Below, in pieces: positions 1 through 6,843 of a DNA stretch of 28,860 bases (position 1 is its first letter; the number at the start of each line of letters is the position of its first letter). The position numbers were made by a program, and so were the translations under genes. The stretch is from positions 1 through 28,860 of IMG/VR virus record IMGVR_UViG_3300045970_000120. The stretch is one strand, 5' to 3'. This DNA comes from a virus. Under the pieces are notes generated by a model. The model worked only from the letters and a program-made list of their open reading frames with translations. It ran no database searches and was not told where the DNA came from.

Positions 1-426
1 CGCCTTAGGATACATCTTGGTGTAGTATTTCTTCATGTCAGTGATATTGGCGTTCTCTTGAAGATTGACAACCTTCCCGCTGACATGGGGAATCCATTGA
101 TGGAATTGCTTACCAACACCTGGACTTGAAGCGCACAGCATCAGCCATATAAGCTCAGGGTGCTTCATGATTTTCTCGTTGAAGAGGTGCGTGTTGGCGT
201 AGTCATTGACTGCCCGCAGATAGTACGCGGCAAGCTCACCGTTTGACTTGATTGCCGAGGCCCAATGGACCATGATGAACAACGCCATCTTCCGTTGTTG
301 TTCCGGGGTCAGTCTGGAATAGTATCCATAATCCTTACGATCAATCGCAGCAGTCACATCAAAGATGTCAATGTCGTAATTGGTGAATTTCTCGTCTGTA
401 GGGACCTTAGCCTTCTTCGTTGCCAT
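1..426 (-). CDS. 62: Probable clamp-loader small subunit (gp62-like), partial
   Basis: The gene starts at the ATG at 426 and runs off the left edge; 142 residues are visible (MATKKAKVPTDEKF...KKYYTKMYPKA). The stretch RKDYGYYSRLTPEQQRKMA followed by a helical region (LFIMVHWASAI) resembles the phage clamp-loader A subunit family (T4 gp62), whose members hold the gp44 ATPase ring that loads the sliding clamp on DNA. The assignment is from recall of the family pattern, without alignment. It begins one base after the stop of the upstream gene, with no strong ribosome-binding site, so translation is probably coupled. The position downstream of uvsW fits a replication cluster. The missing C-terminus prevents a length check. 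An unrelated helical phage protein remains possible. Confidence 0.55.
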   Translation of the reverse strand, partial: MATKKAKVPTDEKFTNYDIDIFDVTAAIDRKDYGYYSRLTPEQQRKMALFIMVHWASAIKSNGELAAYYLRAVNDYANTHLFNEKIMKHPELIWLMLCASSPGVGKQFHQWIPHVSGKVVNLQENANITDMKKYYTKMYPKA

Positions 427-427
427 A

Positions 428-931
428 TCAAAACGCCTGGTTGAAATCAATTACCTCACATGCCCGACTTACTTCCTTGATGAAGTACGCACACCGTGGT
501 TTCGGACCGTCTTCAAGAGGAACACATAGATACTGACCGTTCTTTAGTCGCGGAGCATACCATGTCACATCGCTGTATATATCAAGTATCTCAATGGGTA
601 GGAAATCCGGCTTGAAGGATGACAGCGGATTGAATATGAAGGCGTTGAAACCACGGTCATTGATTGATGTCATCGGCAGTGTTTCAAGATCGCCATGTTC
701 CTTTTCACCAATGACAATCTGCCAGTCCACCGGCATCTTGATGATGTTAGTCCCTATTCGCAACACCAGTGCCGGTGAGTTGAAGGTCTCCAGGAAGATC
801 AATGGTATGTAGTAATAATCCATTGAGGCCGGGTTGCTGTTGTCTAGTATTGCGAACCGTAGTTCGTCAATTTCTTCGGGAAGGGTTTCAAGGTTGTATC
901 TTGAATTTGTGTCTAGTTGCAGGATGTACAT
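428..931 (-). CDS. Conserved-looking phage protein of unknown function
   Basis: This is a 167-residue, mildly acidic, beta-rich protein (MYILQLDTNSRYNLETLPEE...) with no recognised catalytic motif and no signal peptide or membrane segment. The block PIEILDIYSDVTWYAPRLKN and the ending GPKPRCAYFIKEVSR look like those of an uncharacterised protein I recall beside replication genes in T4-like phages, but I cannot assign a role. Its own sigma-70 promoter lies immediately upstream (938-965). The -10 box ends six bases before the ATG and no Shine-Dalgarno sequence is present, so the mRNA is probably leaderless. No internal ATG gives a better start. It is followed after one base by the probable clamp-loader gene, so the two are likely cotranscribed. 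Confidence 0.8.
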   Translation of the reverse strand: MYILQLDTNSRYNLETLPEEIDELRFAILDNSNPASMDYYYIPLIFLETFNSPALVLRIGTNIIKMPVDWQIVIGEKEHGDLETLPMTSINDRGFNAFIFNPLSSFKPDFLPIEILDIYSDVTWYAPRLKNGQYLCVPLEDGPKPRCAYFIKEVSRACEVIDFNQAF

Positions 932-937
932 GTTATT

Positions 938-965
938 ATTATATCACATATTACGGAAATGTCAA
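938..965 (-). promoter_or_regulatory. Sigma-70 promoter (leaderless-type) for the 428-931 gene
   Basis: On the minus strand TTGACA (965-960) and TATAAT (943-938) are both perfect and separated by 16 bases. The TGA stop of uvsW (964-962) lies inside the -35 box. The expected transcription start falls on or one base before the ATG at 931. Confidence 0.85.
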
Positions 966-2446
966 GGCTTATAGTTGATCTTTGTCACATCAAATGGATA
1001 GTTGGCGTCCTTGTAGAACGCCTTTCGTTGGGTAAGATGTCGTTTGGAGAATTTACAACTACTGGTAATGTCGGTGATTTGGACGAAGTCTTTGTCGTCA
1101 GCCATACGAAGCCCACGACCAATGCTCTGTATAGTTCGGACAAACGACTTGCCTGGTTCAATCAGCACCACATTGAATAGTCGTGGTATATTTATACCGA
1201 CCGCCGCCACCCCATATGTCGCAATGATGATCTTGTTCGTTGCCGTGGCCACATCGTCATATTGAACCGTACGGTCATTGGCCTTAGTGCCCCCTGATAC
1301 AAACACAACATCGTCCTTGAGCGTGGAGAAGTTCGTCAGGTTCGCCAGTAGCGCCTGTCCTGCCTCGATCCTATCTACCAGCACCAATGTGTTACCGGTG
1401 CGATTGACTTTAGCAATCTCGCCGGCGATGGCAATCATTCGCTCATCATTGGACACCAAGTATTTTAGCTCCGCTTGGTAGTTGGTGAAGTCCACCTTGT
1501 CCTGCATCTGTAGGATATTCACATGACAGTTTGCCAGGACACCTTGATCCTGTAGGGTGCTTGCCGCCAAGGTTCCCACGATTGGACCAAGCGACACCAG
1601 CAGTGCCTGCGACTCAAACTTCGCCTTGGGTATTGTTCCTGTCAGACCCCATCGGATTGGTATCGTGGACATAACTCCAGTGAGTAGCGTTTTCAGCGCG
1701 TCCGCCTTAGCCTGGTGGACCTCGTCAACAATGACGCATACCACACCTTGAAGGAAGTCACCAATGGACACTTCGCCAACGCCCGCCTTGGTGTTCTTCA
1801 ACAGAATATTCAGTGACTGCCAGGTGCAAATGGTATGCGTCTTGTTGATTTCTTTTCTGCCACCGAAGTAGACACCGACATCAAGGCCCATGTTGATATA
1901 GTCCTTTTCAGTTTGAGTGACAAGGCTGATATTGGGGACAATGACAATGGACCGACCGTATTGTTCCACTCGTTGAGAGAGCGATGCGGTCATGATCGTC
2001 TTGCCGGCACCTGTGGCAATCTCCTGCAGGCACTGTGGATTGCTCAGGAAGTTATTGATGAGAGACACTTGATAGTCTCGCAGCATGATCGGTGTTCCCT
2101 CTACGGGATGACCTTTGGGCCACATCTTGTCAATGAAGCTGTCCTCTTTTACCAGATCAAAAGTGAATGAAGTTTGGTAAGTGCGCTGATCGTCAAGCGT
2201 AATGTCGTATCCACGCTGATCCAGTAACGGTATGATTTCGGGGAGGAGGTTGACATAGGATGAGCCGCCGAGGGAGAAGTAGCTGACCTTTCCGTTCCAT
2301 CTGCCTAACCTAACGCTAGGGAGGTATCGTGCCCCAGGAACATCATACTCAAAAAGCTTCATCAGAGCCTTGCGCTCCGAAAGCTCCACACCGATCAATC
2401 GGACATTGACCTCATCGGTTATTCGTAAAATACACTTGTTAGCCAT
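962..2446 (-). CDS. uvsW: UvsW-like superfamily 2 DNA helicase
   Basis: This 494-residue protein matches the length and layout of T4 UvsW (about 500 residues), an ATP-dependent SF2 helicase that unwinds R-loops and branched DNA and drives the switch to recombination-dependent replication. Visible motifs are Walker A ATGAGKT (residues 144-150), DEVH box (241-244), motif III GLTGT (267-271) and motif VI QSIGRGLR (440-447). The N-terminal 100 residues correspond to the UvsW substrate-binding domain. The start overlaps the end of the upstream GIY-YIG gene by eight bases, and only a weak AGAAAG ribosome-binding site precedes it. The stop codon is embedded in the -35 box of the next promoter. The insertion of a homing endonuclease right upstream may have displaced its original promoter. 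Confidence 0.95.
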   Translation of the reverse strand: MANKCILRITDEVNVRLIGVELSERKALMKLFEYDVPGARYLPSVRLGRWNGKVSYFSLGGSSYVNLLPEIIPLLDQRGYDITLDDQRTYQTSFTFDLVKEDSFIDKMWPKGHPVEGTPIMLRDYQVSLINNFLSNPQCLQEIATGAGKTIMTASLSQRVEQYGRSIVIVPNISLVTQTEKDYINMGLDVGVYFGGRKEINKTHTICTWQSLNILLKNTKAGVGEVSIGDFLQGVVCVIVDEVHQAKADALKTLLTGVMSTIPIRWGLTGTIPKAKFESQALLVSLGPIVGTLAASTLQDQGVLANCHVNILQMQDKVDFTNYQAELKYLVSNDERMIAIAGEIAKVNRTGNTLVLVDRIEAGQALLANLTNFSTLKDDVVFVSGGTKANDRTVQYDDVATATNKIIIATYGVAAVGINIPRLFNVVLIEPGKSFVRTIQSIGRGLRMADDKDFVQITDITSSCKFSKRHLTQRKAFYKDANYPFDVTKINYKP

Positions 2447-3239
2447 TGAATGTTGTTCTTTCTAATCGTTTTATTCGTATCTTTTCTTTAGTCTCGGCGG
2501 AATGTTTTCTGCCCCACATAGGATTGTGATCACCGCTGTTATTTTTTCCAAGCAGCTTGTTATGGATCTCCGCACGAACTCGTAACAGATCCGTGACAAT
2601 AGTTTTGATGTCAATTTCAACAGGGCCAACAAGTTCTCCTGGGCTGCAGGACCAATCACCGCATAAGGTCGACCGATTGGTATTGCGGCTGGCGTTCGCA
2701 AGCATAGCCGAATAACTCAGGTGTCTATCCTTGCAAAAGTCTTTCAAATTTTTGATGACTATCTTTTCAGTAGTTTGATGATTTATGCAGGTGAATATTT
2801 TGCTATGCGCTTGCCCTCGTTTTTTGAGGAATTCAGGATCGCGGTTGAAGGATGCTGACATCTTTTTCTTTGTCTCTTCGGAGTGAGGAGATTGTTTCTT
2901 TCCGAGTTTGCTATCACTTATTTTTTTGTTATGGAGGATCCGAGCCTCGGTCGAAAGCGTTGACCAATAGTGGTCACCACCATCTCCACCTTTACTTATA
3001 TTGTATCCGAACTCATCCAGAGTAGATTTATAGAAATCTATCCAAAATACCTCTCGTTGGTTGACCTCATCGGTCCTGCATTCCTCTATGGTGTCTTTCT
3101 TGAAGATGTCTCTACCATATTTTTTTAGGGCGTAAGTTATCTTTAGTCCTGACCCAAAATATGTTGGACTGTCATACTTTGATTTTCCAATGTAAACTTT
3201 GTTGTTGATCGTGTTTGTTATTTTGTAAATAAATGGCAT
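2439..3239 (-). CDS. GIY-YIG homing endonuclease with NUMOD3 repeats
   Basis: This 266-residue protein opens with a GIY-YIG nuclease domain (FIYKITNTINNKVYIGKS, residues 3-20; YFGSG and YGRDIF follow) and continues with NUMOD3-type DNA-binding segments around SDSKLGKKQSPHSEETKKKM and GDHNPMWGRKHSAETKEKI. The layout matches free-standing seg/mob-type homing endonucleases of T4-like phages, which cut cognate loci lacking the gene and spread by recombination. No intron is evident: the flanking genes are intact. A late-type octamer and a GAGGGAA ribosome-binding site precede the ATG at 3239. Its 3' end overlaps the uvsW start, so the element is neatly fitted between genes. Target site unknown. 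Confidence 0.9.
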   Translation of the reverse strand: MPFIYKITNTINNKVYIGKSKYDSPTYFGSGLKITYALKKYGRDIFKKDTIEECRTDEVNQREVFWIDFYKSTLDEFGYNISKGGDGGDHYWSTLSTEARILHNKKISDSKLGKKQSPHSEETKKKMSASFNRDPEFLKKRGQAHSKIFTCINHQTTEKIVIKNLKDFCKDRHLSYSAMLANASRNTNRSTLCGDWSCSPGELVGPVEIDIKTIVTDLLRVRAEIHNKLLGKNNSGDHNPMWGRKHSAETKEKIRIKRLERTTFNG

Positions 3240-3265
3240 AGTTCTATTCCCTCAAGCTATACATT

Positions 3266-3272
3266 TATTTAG
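3266..3272 (-). promoter_or_regulatory. Late promoter motif CTAAATA
   Basis: GACTAAATAA on the minus strand lies 27 bases upstream of the GIY-YIG start, giving a short leader that contains the GAGGGAA ribosome-binding site. It resembles the T4 late consensus TATAAATA. Confidence 0.6.
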
Positions 3273-3299
3273 TCCATCACGCGCATTTTTCATTTGTTC

Positions 3300-3328
3300 A
3301 GTATACACTAATCTAAAACGAAAAGCAA
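3300..3328 (-). promoter_or_regulatory. Weak sigma-70-like promoter upstream of GIY-YIG gene
   Basis: TTGCTT (3328-3323), 17 bases, TATACT (3305-3300) on the minus strand. The -35 is poor, but AGTGTATACT recurs at the gp32 promoter (13997-14025). It would give the endonuclease a second, earlier promoter. Confidence 0.35.
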
Positions 3329-3343
3329 GGAGTTAGGCAAAGC

Positions 3344-3366
3344 GGAAGGGGCCCGAGTCCCCTTCC
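3344..3366 (-). terminator. GC-rich hairpin, probable terminator
   Basis: Perfect 8-bp arms GGAAGGGG / CCCCTTCC with a 7-base loop. It lies between the end of the 4589-3455 gene run and the promoters of the GIY-YIG gene. No clear U-tract follows. The same GGAAGGGG-type core recurs in hairpins near 14095 and 28820. The rest of the 3240-3454 gap holds only the promoters above and a possible 17-codon ORF (3458-3405, ATGA-coupled to the upstream stop) that I regard as doubtful. Confidence 0.6.
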
Positions 3367-3454
3367 TGTACATTATAATATATGATGCGGGATAGCTGGT
3401 TAGGCTACGCCGCAGGACTTGCTCGTGCTTGAGGGAGGCCGTTTGTTGATGTCC

Positions 3455-3709
3455 TCATTTCAGAGGTTCCTTATTTGGTTCGTTTATCGGGAACAGATGG
3501 AAAGACGGTACCGATACGAACGGGGCCGCTGGGTACATTTCGTGTCTCCAGCTGACTTCCTCGCCATAACGATATGCCCGACGGGACAGTGTTTTCAATG
3601 TCACCCGAGTTTTTGTCAGTTTCTCGGCGATACCAATGAACACAGTGTCTTTGGCAGAGTATCCATATTTCTGCCCAATGATGATTTCGTTTCCAAGTGC
3701 GTCATTCAT
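3455..3709 (-). CDS. Small protein of unknown function
   Basis: I do not recognise this protein. From the ATG at 3709 it has 84 residues (MNDALGNEIIIGQKYGYSAK...), starting with a segment that looks like a small beta-barrel (GNEIIIGQKYGYSAKDTVFIGIAEKLTKTRVTL) and ending in a proline-rich tail. I prefer 3709 to an in-frame ATG at 3724 because it forms an ATGA overlap with the stop of the upstream gene, a junction type used repeatedly in this run. Cotranscribed with the preceding short genes, and followed by a hairpin terminator at 3344-3366. Confidence 0.65.
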   Translation of the reverse strand: MNDALGNEIIIGQKYGYSAKDTVFIGIAEKLTKTRVTLKTLSRRAYRYGEEVSWRHEMYPAAPFVSVPSFHLFPINEPNKEPLK

Positions 3710-3885
3710 TTCTTCATGCTCCATTGGCCTTCACGATAGGCGACAAGCAGTCCGAACGCAGTGAAAAAAGGTGTTATGATGACCAACGACAAAAGCGAAG
3801 CCATCGTCTGTTCTACACCCATTAGGGACTCAAAACCGATGACGAGCCAGTTCATCAAACAAAACGCAATGGCAATATATTTCAT
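3706..3885 (-). CDS. Small two-helix membrane protein
   Basis: A 59-residue protein (MKYIAIAFCLMNWLVIGFES...) with two hydrophobic segments, roughly residues 3-18 and 28-50, and a basic end (YREGQWSMKK). It fits exactly between two neighbours: its ATG follows the stop of the 3886-4083 gene directly, and its TGA overlaps the ATG of the next gene. It is therefore likely translated by coupling. Function unknown; small inner-membrane proteins of this kind in phage early regions often act on the host, but nothing here shows that. Confidence 0.65.
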   Translation of the reverse strand: MKYIAIAFCLMNWLVIGFESLMGVEQTMASLLSLVIITPFFTAFGLLVAYREGQWSMKK

Positions 3886-4083
3886 TTAGTCTACTCCAAT
3901 CACCGCGTCATCCAGGATATCTTCGTCCTCGACCTCAACTGTACCGTGGACATTGAATTCCCACGTGCAGATGTGTTCATATAAGCAGTGGGTTATTCTC
4001 TCAATCGGACACGAATAATTCTCGCATTCTGATACCGGTTCGTCATCAACAAACACGCTGATTGTCATGGTAATCTTTTTCAT
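3886..4083 (-). CDS. Small acidic protein of unknown function
   Basis: A 65-residue protein from the ATG at 4083 (MKKITMTISVFVDDEPVSEC...). This start is preferred over an upstream one at 4116 because it has a strong ribosome-binding site (GAGGTGG) and an ATGA overlap with the upstream stop. The C-terminus is rich in Asp and Glu. Three cysteines (SECENYSCPIERITHC) could bind a metal, but the pattern is not a recognised finger. Function unknown. Confidence 0.65.
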   Translation of the reverse strand: MKKITMTISVFVDDEPVSECENYSCPIERITHCLYEHICTWEFNVHGTVEVEDEDILDDAVIGVD

Positions 4084-4235
4084 TCTTCCACCTCGCAATA
4101 AACAATTCGCTTCCACTTGGAATCATCGCCACGCCAGTCATCGCGTTCTTCCTTAAAAACCCAGTGACCATCATGCTCATCTTCCTGGTCTTCGGACCAG
4201 TCATTTTCCCAATATAACCACGCAAGTTTCATCAT
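4080..4235 (-). CDS. Very small, Trp- and Asp-rich protein
   Basis: A 51-residue reading frame (MMKLAWLYWENDWSEDQEDE...) bounded by ATGA overlaps at both ends, which is the main support for it being translated. Highly charged with six tryptophans and no recognised domain. Part of the short-gene run behind the MoxR-type ATPase. Confidence 0.55.
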   Translation of the reverse strand: MMKLAWLYWENDWSEDQEDEHDGHWVFKEERDDWRGDDSKWKRIVYCEVEE

Positions 4236-4321
4236 GACATTATCCAATGTAAGGCAATGAAAAGGGCGACTATCGGGTGAGCCGAGAACAGCGCCCAGAG
4301 AAAAATTCCGAATAGTATCAT
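4232..4321 (-). CDS. Candidate 29-residue membrane micro-protein
   Basis: The frame MILFGIFLWALFSAHPIVAL... is almost entirely hydrophobic, enough for one transmembrane helix. It has a plausible ribosome-binding site (AAGGATAAGG), starts four bases after the upstream stop, and ends in an ATGA overlap with the next frame. Without it the coupled chain from 4589 to 3455 would have a 90-base hole. Length makes any call uncertain. Confidence 0.45.
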   Translation of the reverse strand: MILFGIFLWALFSAHPIVALFIALHWIMS

Positions 4322-4325
4322 GACC

Positions 4326-4589
4326 TTATCCTTGACACAATTCGTCAATACCAGGAAAGTCAAGAAAGTCGTCGTAATCGGCCATCAGACACGCCAGGTC
4401 CGAAGCGAGTTCTCTGCCATCGGCAGAACTGTCAGCGACCTCAAGTAACACCTCGGCGGCATCCTCAGTAGGCAGTGACCGAAGCTTAGATTCAATGTCG
4501 AGGGTTTCCATATATTTGAGTGAGTAGGTACCGAACTGATTCACTGACACACTCAGGTCACTCAAAATTTCGCGGGTAAGTTGTTTCAT
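4326..4589 (-). CDS. Acidic helical protein of unknown function
   Basis: An 87-residue protein (MKQLTREILSDLSVSVNQFG...), strongly acidic towards the C-terminus (ADYDDFLDFPGIDELCQG) and predicted largely helical. It follows the MoxR-type ATPase gene by six bases with only a weak ribosome-binding site, so it is probably cotranscribed and coupled with it. Acidic helical proteins of this size can be DNA mimics or adaptors, but I see no specific motif. Not recognised. Confidence 0.7.
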   Translation of the reverse strand: MKQLTREILSDLSVSVNQFGTYSLKYMETLDIESKLRSLPTEDAAEVLLEVADSSADGRELASDLACLMADYDDFLDFPGIDELCQG

Positions 4590-4595
4590 TTGGTG

Positions 4596-5630
4596 TTACT
4601 TGCAGCAGGTTACTTTAGCCAACTCTTGCCAGCCTGTGGGACGGATCTTGATCAGATCAGCGATTTTCAGCGCAGCCCTCATGGACACTTCGCGCAACGA
4701 CTTAGCGTTTTCCTTCATGTAGTTCAGGATCTGATCGGCCTCGTCGCCTTCAAAATCGTACTCAGCGAACAAACCACCATCGGCATCCCGATGTACTTGG
4801 TGAATACGCAGCATTTTGTCGCGTTCCGTTTCGATTGCCAGATTCAGAAAGTGGCAACGAGATTGCAGCGCTTCCAGGTGATCCTGCATTTTCTTGGAAC
4901 GGATGTTGTTGAAGTTGACGTTGGTGATGAAGATCACCGAGCCCTTGAATTCAAAACTGTCCGGGATGCCTTCCTTACGGAGCAACGAGCTATCGCTGTT
5001 CCAGCAGATTTTGCGGCGTTTGCCGGAGTCCAAAGCACCCTTCAGAATGTTCAGGGAAAGCTCATCATTCCAAACGTCCAAGTCGTCCATGACAATGACG
5101 TTACCCTTGTCAGAGAAACGATAAAGCAGGGCGTACAGACCAAGTGCTGTCACAGCACCTTTTGCGATTTCAAAGCGGCAACGATTGCCGGTGATCTTGT
5201 CGAACAGACTGGCTTTTTCCAGTTGCTGCTCAACACCAAACGACTTGCCGACTCCAGGAGGGCCAGTGACGATGATTGAGCGAATTGAACCCTCGATACA
5301 AGCTTTGGACATTTCGTCCAGAACTGCGAAACGGGTAGCCATGCGATTCATAACTTCCTCGTCGGATTCAACGACGACAGGAGCCACCTCAGCGACAGCC
5401 TTGGCGACAGCAGTAGGAGCAGAATCGGGATTGCCTTCGGTGAATTCGATTTCCTCGATGCCGTCCACTTTCACACGGATTTCAGTGGCTTCGGAGTCAA
5501 ATTGCCCGTCATTCTTGACAGTGACATAGTGACCGTTCGTTCCCTTGCGGAAACCCTTGACCAATGTAAAGACCTGATTGGTGATTTGTTGTGAACGATA
5601 CGCGCCATTGAGAATTCGAACTGTAGACAT
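4596..5630 (-). CDS. MoxR-type AAA+ ATPase
   Basis: A 344-residue AAA+ protein with Walker A GPPGVGKS (residues 123-130), Walker B VIVMDDLD (178-185), a sensor-1 asparagine in FITNVNF, a candidate arginine finger in LQSRC (Arg258) and a sensor-2 region near SLREVSMR. MoxR-family ATPases act as chaperones, usually with a vWA-domain partner; here the candidate is the metallopeptidase/vWA gene at 27442-28749. The first 60 residues form an extra beta-rich N-terminal region not typical of MoxR. The start at 5630 has AAAGGAAATCA before it. A longer frame from 5684 would run through the promoter, so it is rejected. Expressed from the early promoter at 5656-5684. Confidence 0.85.
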   Translation of the reverse strand: MSTVRILNGAYRSQQITNQVFTLVKGFRKGTNGHYVTVKNDGQFDSEATEIRVKVDGIEEIEFTEGNPDSAPTAVAKAVAEVAPVVVESDEEVMNRMATRFAVLDEMSKACIEGSIRSIIVTGPPGVGKSFGVEQQLEKASLFDKITGNRCRFEIAKGAVTALGLYALLYRFSDKGNVIVMDDLDVWNDELSLNILKGALDSGKRRKICWNSDSSLLRKEGIPDSFEFKGSVIFITNVNFNNIRSKKMQDHLEALQSRCHFLNLAIETERDKMLRIHQVHRDADGGLFAEYDFEGDEADQILNYMKENAKSLREVSMRAALKIADLIKIRPTGWQELAKVTCCK

Positions 5631-5655
5631 TGATTTCCTTTTTGAGTCAGACTGT

Positions 5656-5684
5656 ATTATAGCAGAAACGGGATTTATTGTCAA
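5656..5684 (-). promoter_or_regulatory. Early sigma-70 promoter (cassette copy 1)
   Basis: TTGACA (5684-5679), 17-base spacer, TATAAT (5661-5656). The spacer ATAAATCCCGTTTCTGC recurs in copies 2-5. The TGA stop of the 51-residue gene lies inside the -35 box. It drives the MoxR-type ATPase gene, and its leader closely matches that of the promoter at 28775-28803. Confidence 0.92.
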
Positions 5685-5836
5685 ACTTCGACGCCGATGA
5701 CCAATTGCTCGACCATGTAGTCCACATCTTCAATGGCGACTTCAACGTCAACGTCGGTGTTATCCTGGAAGTCGCGGAGGGCAACCATGAATTCACGGGC
5801 TGCTGCGTTGAGTTTTTGGATTGCTTCTGCGTTCAT
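5681..5836 (-). CDS. Small acidic protein of unknown function
   Basis: A 51-residue protein (MNAEAIQKLNAAAREFMVAL...), helical at the N-terminus and acidic in the middle (TDVDVEVAIEDVDYMVE). It is a single-gene cassette: its promoter is at 5861-5889, it has an AGAAAG-type ribosome-binding site, and its TGA forms part of the -35 box of the next promoter. No recognised domain. Confidence 0.7.
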   Translation of the reverse strand: MNAEAIQKLNAAAREFMVALRDFQDNTDVDVEVAIEDVDYMVEQLVIGVEV

Positions 5837-5860
5837 TCGTTGCTTTCTGAGTAAGTATGT

Positions 5861-5889
5861 ATTATAGCAGAAATGGGATTTATTGTCAA
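5861..5889 (-). promoter_or_regulatory. Early sigma-70 promoter (cassette copy 2)
   Basis: TTGACA (5889-5884), 17 bases, TATAAT (5866-5861). The spacer differs from copy 1 by one base (ATAAATCCCATTTCTGC). The stop of the 63-residue gene overlaps the -35 box. Confidence 0.92.
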
Positions 5890-6077
5890 TCCTGGTCCAT
5901 CAGTTCCTGATCAATTTCGTCGGTTAATTTGTCCAGGTACATATACCATTCATGAAGTTTTAGGCTGAATGTTGCGTCGGCTTTCATATTGGCGCTTTCA
6001 ACTGCCTCGATCAGGTCCTGGGCGGACTGGATCTGCCAGATTGCTTGTTGGAGCACTGAACGCTGGCTGCGCGTCAT
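5886..6077 (-). CDS. Small helical protein of unknown function
   Basis: A 63-residue protein (MTRSQRSVLQQAIWQIQSAQ...), predicted to be nearly all helix, probably a helical hairpin, with an acidic end (DEIDQELMDQD). Start and upstream stop form an ATGA overlap. Last gene of the four-gene run begun by the promoter at 6815-6843. Confidence 0.75.
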   Translation of the reverse strand: MTRSQRSVLQQAIWQIQSAQDLIEAVESANMKADATFSLKLHEWYMYLDKLTDEIDQELMDQD

Positions 6078-6319
6078 AGTCCGAATTCAGCGACAGTTTG
6101 GCGAAGCTTGACCTGTGCCGGGGTATGTGTCAGCACCACGGTAGGACCGGTTTGAGGGTAGAACATCAGAATGTCGTGGGAATACACCGAACCCAGTTCG
6201 TTATAGACGCCCTCAACAGCGCACATGCGAGTGTTGCCTTTGGCGTTGTCCATAACAGTGGCATACCAGCCATTGCGTAGCTTGATGCGGGCACCCTTTT
6301 TCAGTTCATTTGTGAGCAT
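6074..6319 (-). CDS. Small conserved-looking phage protein, beta-rich
   Basis: An 81-residue protein (MLTNELKKGARIKLRNGWYA...). The opening, a basic strand-turn-strand unit followed by TVMDNAKGNTRMCAVEG and YSHDI, looks like a small SH3/KOW-like barrel and resembles hypothetical proteins I recall from other phages of proteobacteria. Good ribosome-binding site (AGGAAACATC). Function unknown. Confidence 0.75.
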   Translation of the reverse strand: MLTNELKKGARIKLRNGWYATVMDNAKGNTRMCAVEGVYNELGSVYSHDILMFYPQTGPTVVLTHTPAQVKLRQTVAEFGL

Positions 6320-6327
6320 GATGTTTC

Positions 6328-6576
6328 CTATTCAATGTCAAGTATACGAGGATTGAGACCGACTTTGTTTGCGGCTTCGGTGAATTTCTCCAGTGAGGAG
6401 AATGTGCGATTGGTGCCCTTGCACCAGTCATAGAAGGTCTGAGGTTGACCTTGCTCTTGTAATCGTTTCCCACGAGCCAGAGCCTCTTTACGAGAATCAG
6501 CGCGGGCCCAGAAATACTCACGGTCACCTGCGCGATACGCATTAGACCAGAAACCGAGGAGATAAAATTCGTTCAT
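6328..6576 (-). CDS. Small protein of unknown function
   Basis: An 82-residue protein (MNEFYLLGFWSNAYRAGDRE...) rich in aromatic residues in its first half, with a basic helix in the middle (SRKEALARGKRLQEQG). The pattern of short strands then a helix is compatible with a small alpha/beta fold, but no family is recognised. Second gene of the run from the promoter at 6815-6843, six bases after the previous stop. Confidence 0.75.
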   Translation of the reverse strand: MNEFYLLGFWSNAYRAGDREYFWARADSRKEALARGKRLQEQGQPQTFYDWCKGTNRTFSSLEKFTEAANKVGLNPRILDIE

Positions 6577-6582
6577 GATGTT

Positions 6583-6783
6583 TTAGTATTGGAGGGAGCC
6601 AGAGTGATTGCGGGCTTCGCTGCGGCCCTGTTCGTAATAGTCGGCGACTTCCCGTTCACGGGCAGAAACGAACCCACGAGCCTTGCGGACCGAGTTGATT
6701 TCGTCATTGAGTTCAAGAATCTTGGCTTCATATGCAGCGCGAAGGGCTGACATTTCAGCTTTGATTTCTTTGATGTTTCTCAT
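6583..6783 (-). CDS. Short coiled-coil protein of unknown function
   Basis: A 66-residue protein whose first 35 residues (MRNIKEIKAEMSALRAAYEA...) show heptad-like spacing of hydrophobic residues, suggesting a coiled coil. Good ribosome-binding site (ACGGAG) in the conserved early leader. First gene after the promoter at 6815-6843. No recognised family. Confidence 0.75.
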   Translation of the reverse strand: MRNIKEIKAEMSALRAAYEAKILELNDEINSVRKARGFVSAREREVADYYEQGRSEARNHSGSLQY

Positions 6784-6814
6784 GATTTTCTCCGTTGTTT
6801 CAACCTATGAATAC

Positions 6815-6843
6815 ATTATAACAGAAACGGGATTTATTGTCAA
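6815..6843 (-). promoter_or_regulatory. Early sigma-70 promoter (cassette copy 3)
   Basis: TTGACA (6843-6838), 17-base spacer ATAAATCCCGTTTCTGT, TATAAT (6820-6815). The stop of the 93-residue gene overlaps the -35 box. Drives the four-gene run 6783-5886. Confidence 0.92.

Noticed and set aside
3405-3458. 17-codon frame ATGA-coupled to the 3455-3709 gene
   Set aside because: Too short and without composition or motif support; mentioned only because its junction matches the chain upstream.
4581-5279. Long plus-strand frame (232 codons)
   Set aside because: It is antisense to the MoxR-type ATPase gene, has no family resemblance and no ribosome-binding site; it is a shadow of codon usage.
5631-5684. 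N-terminal extension of the MoxR ATPase starting MTINPVSAII
   Set aside because: The extension translates the promoter itself. The vWA gene shows a similar false extension (MTINPSCAII) for the same reason, so the shared peptide is not a protein motif.
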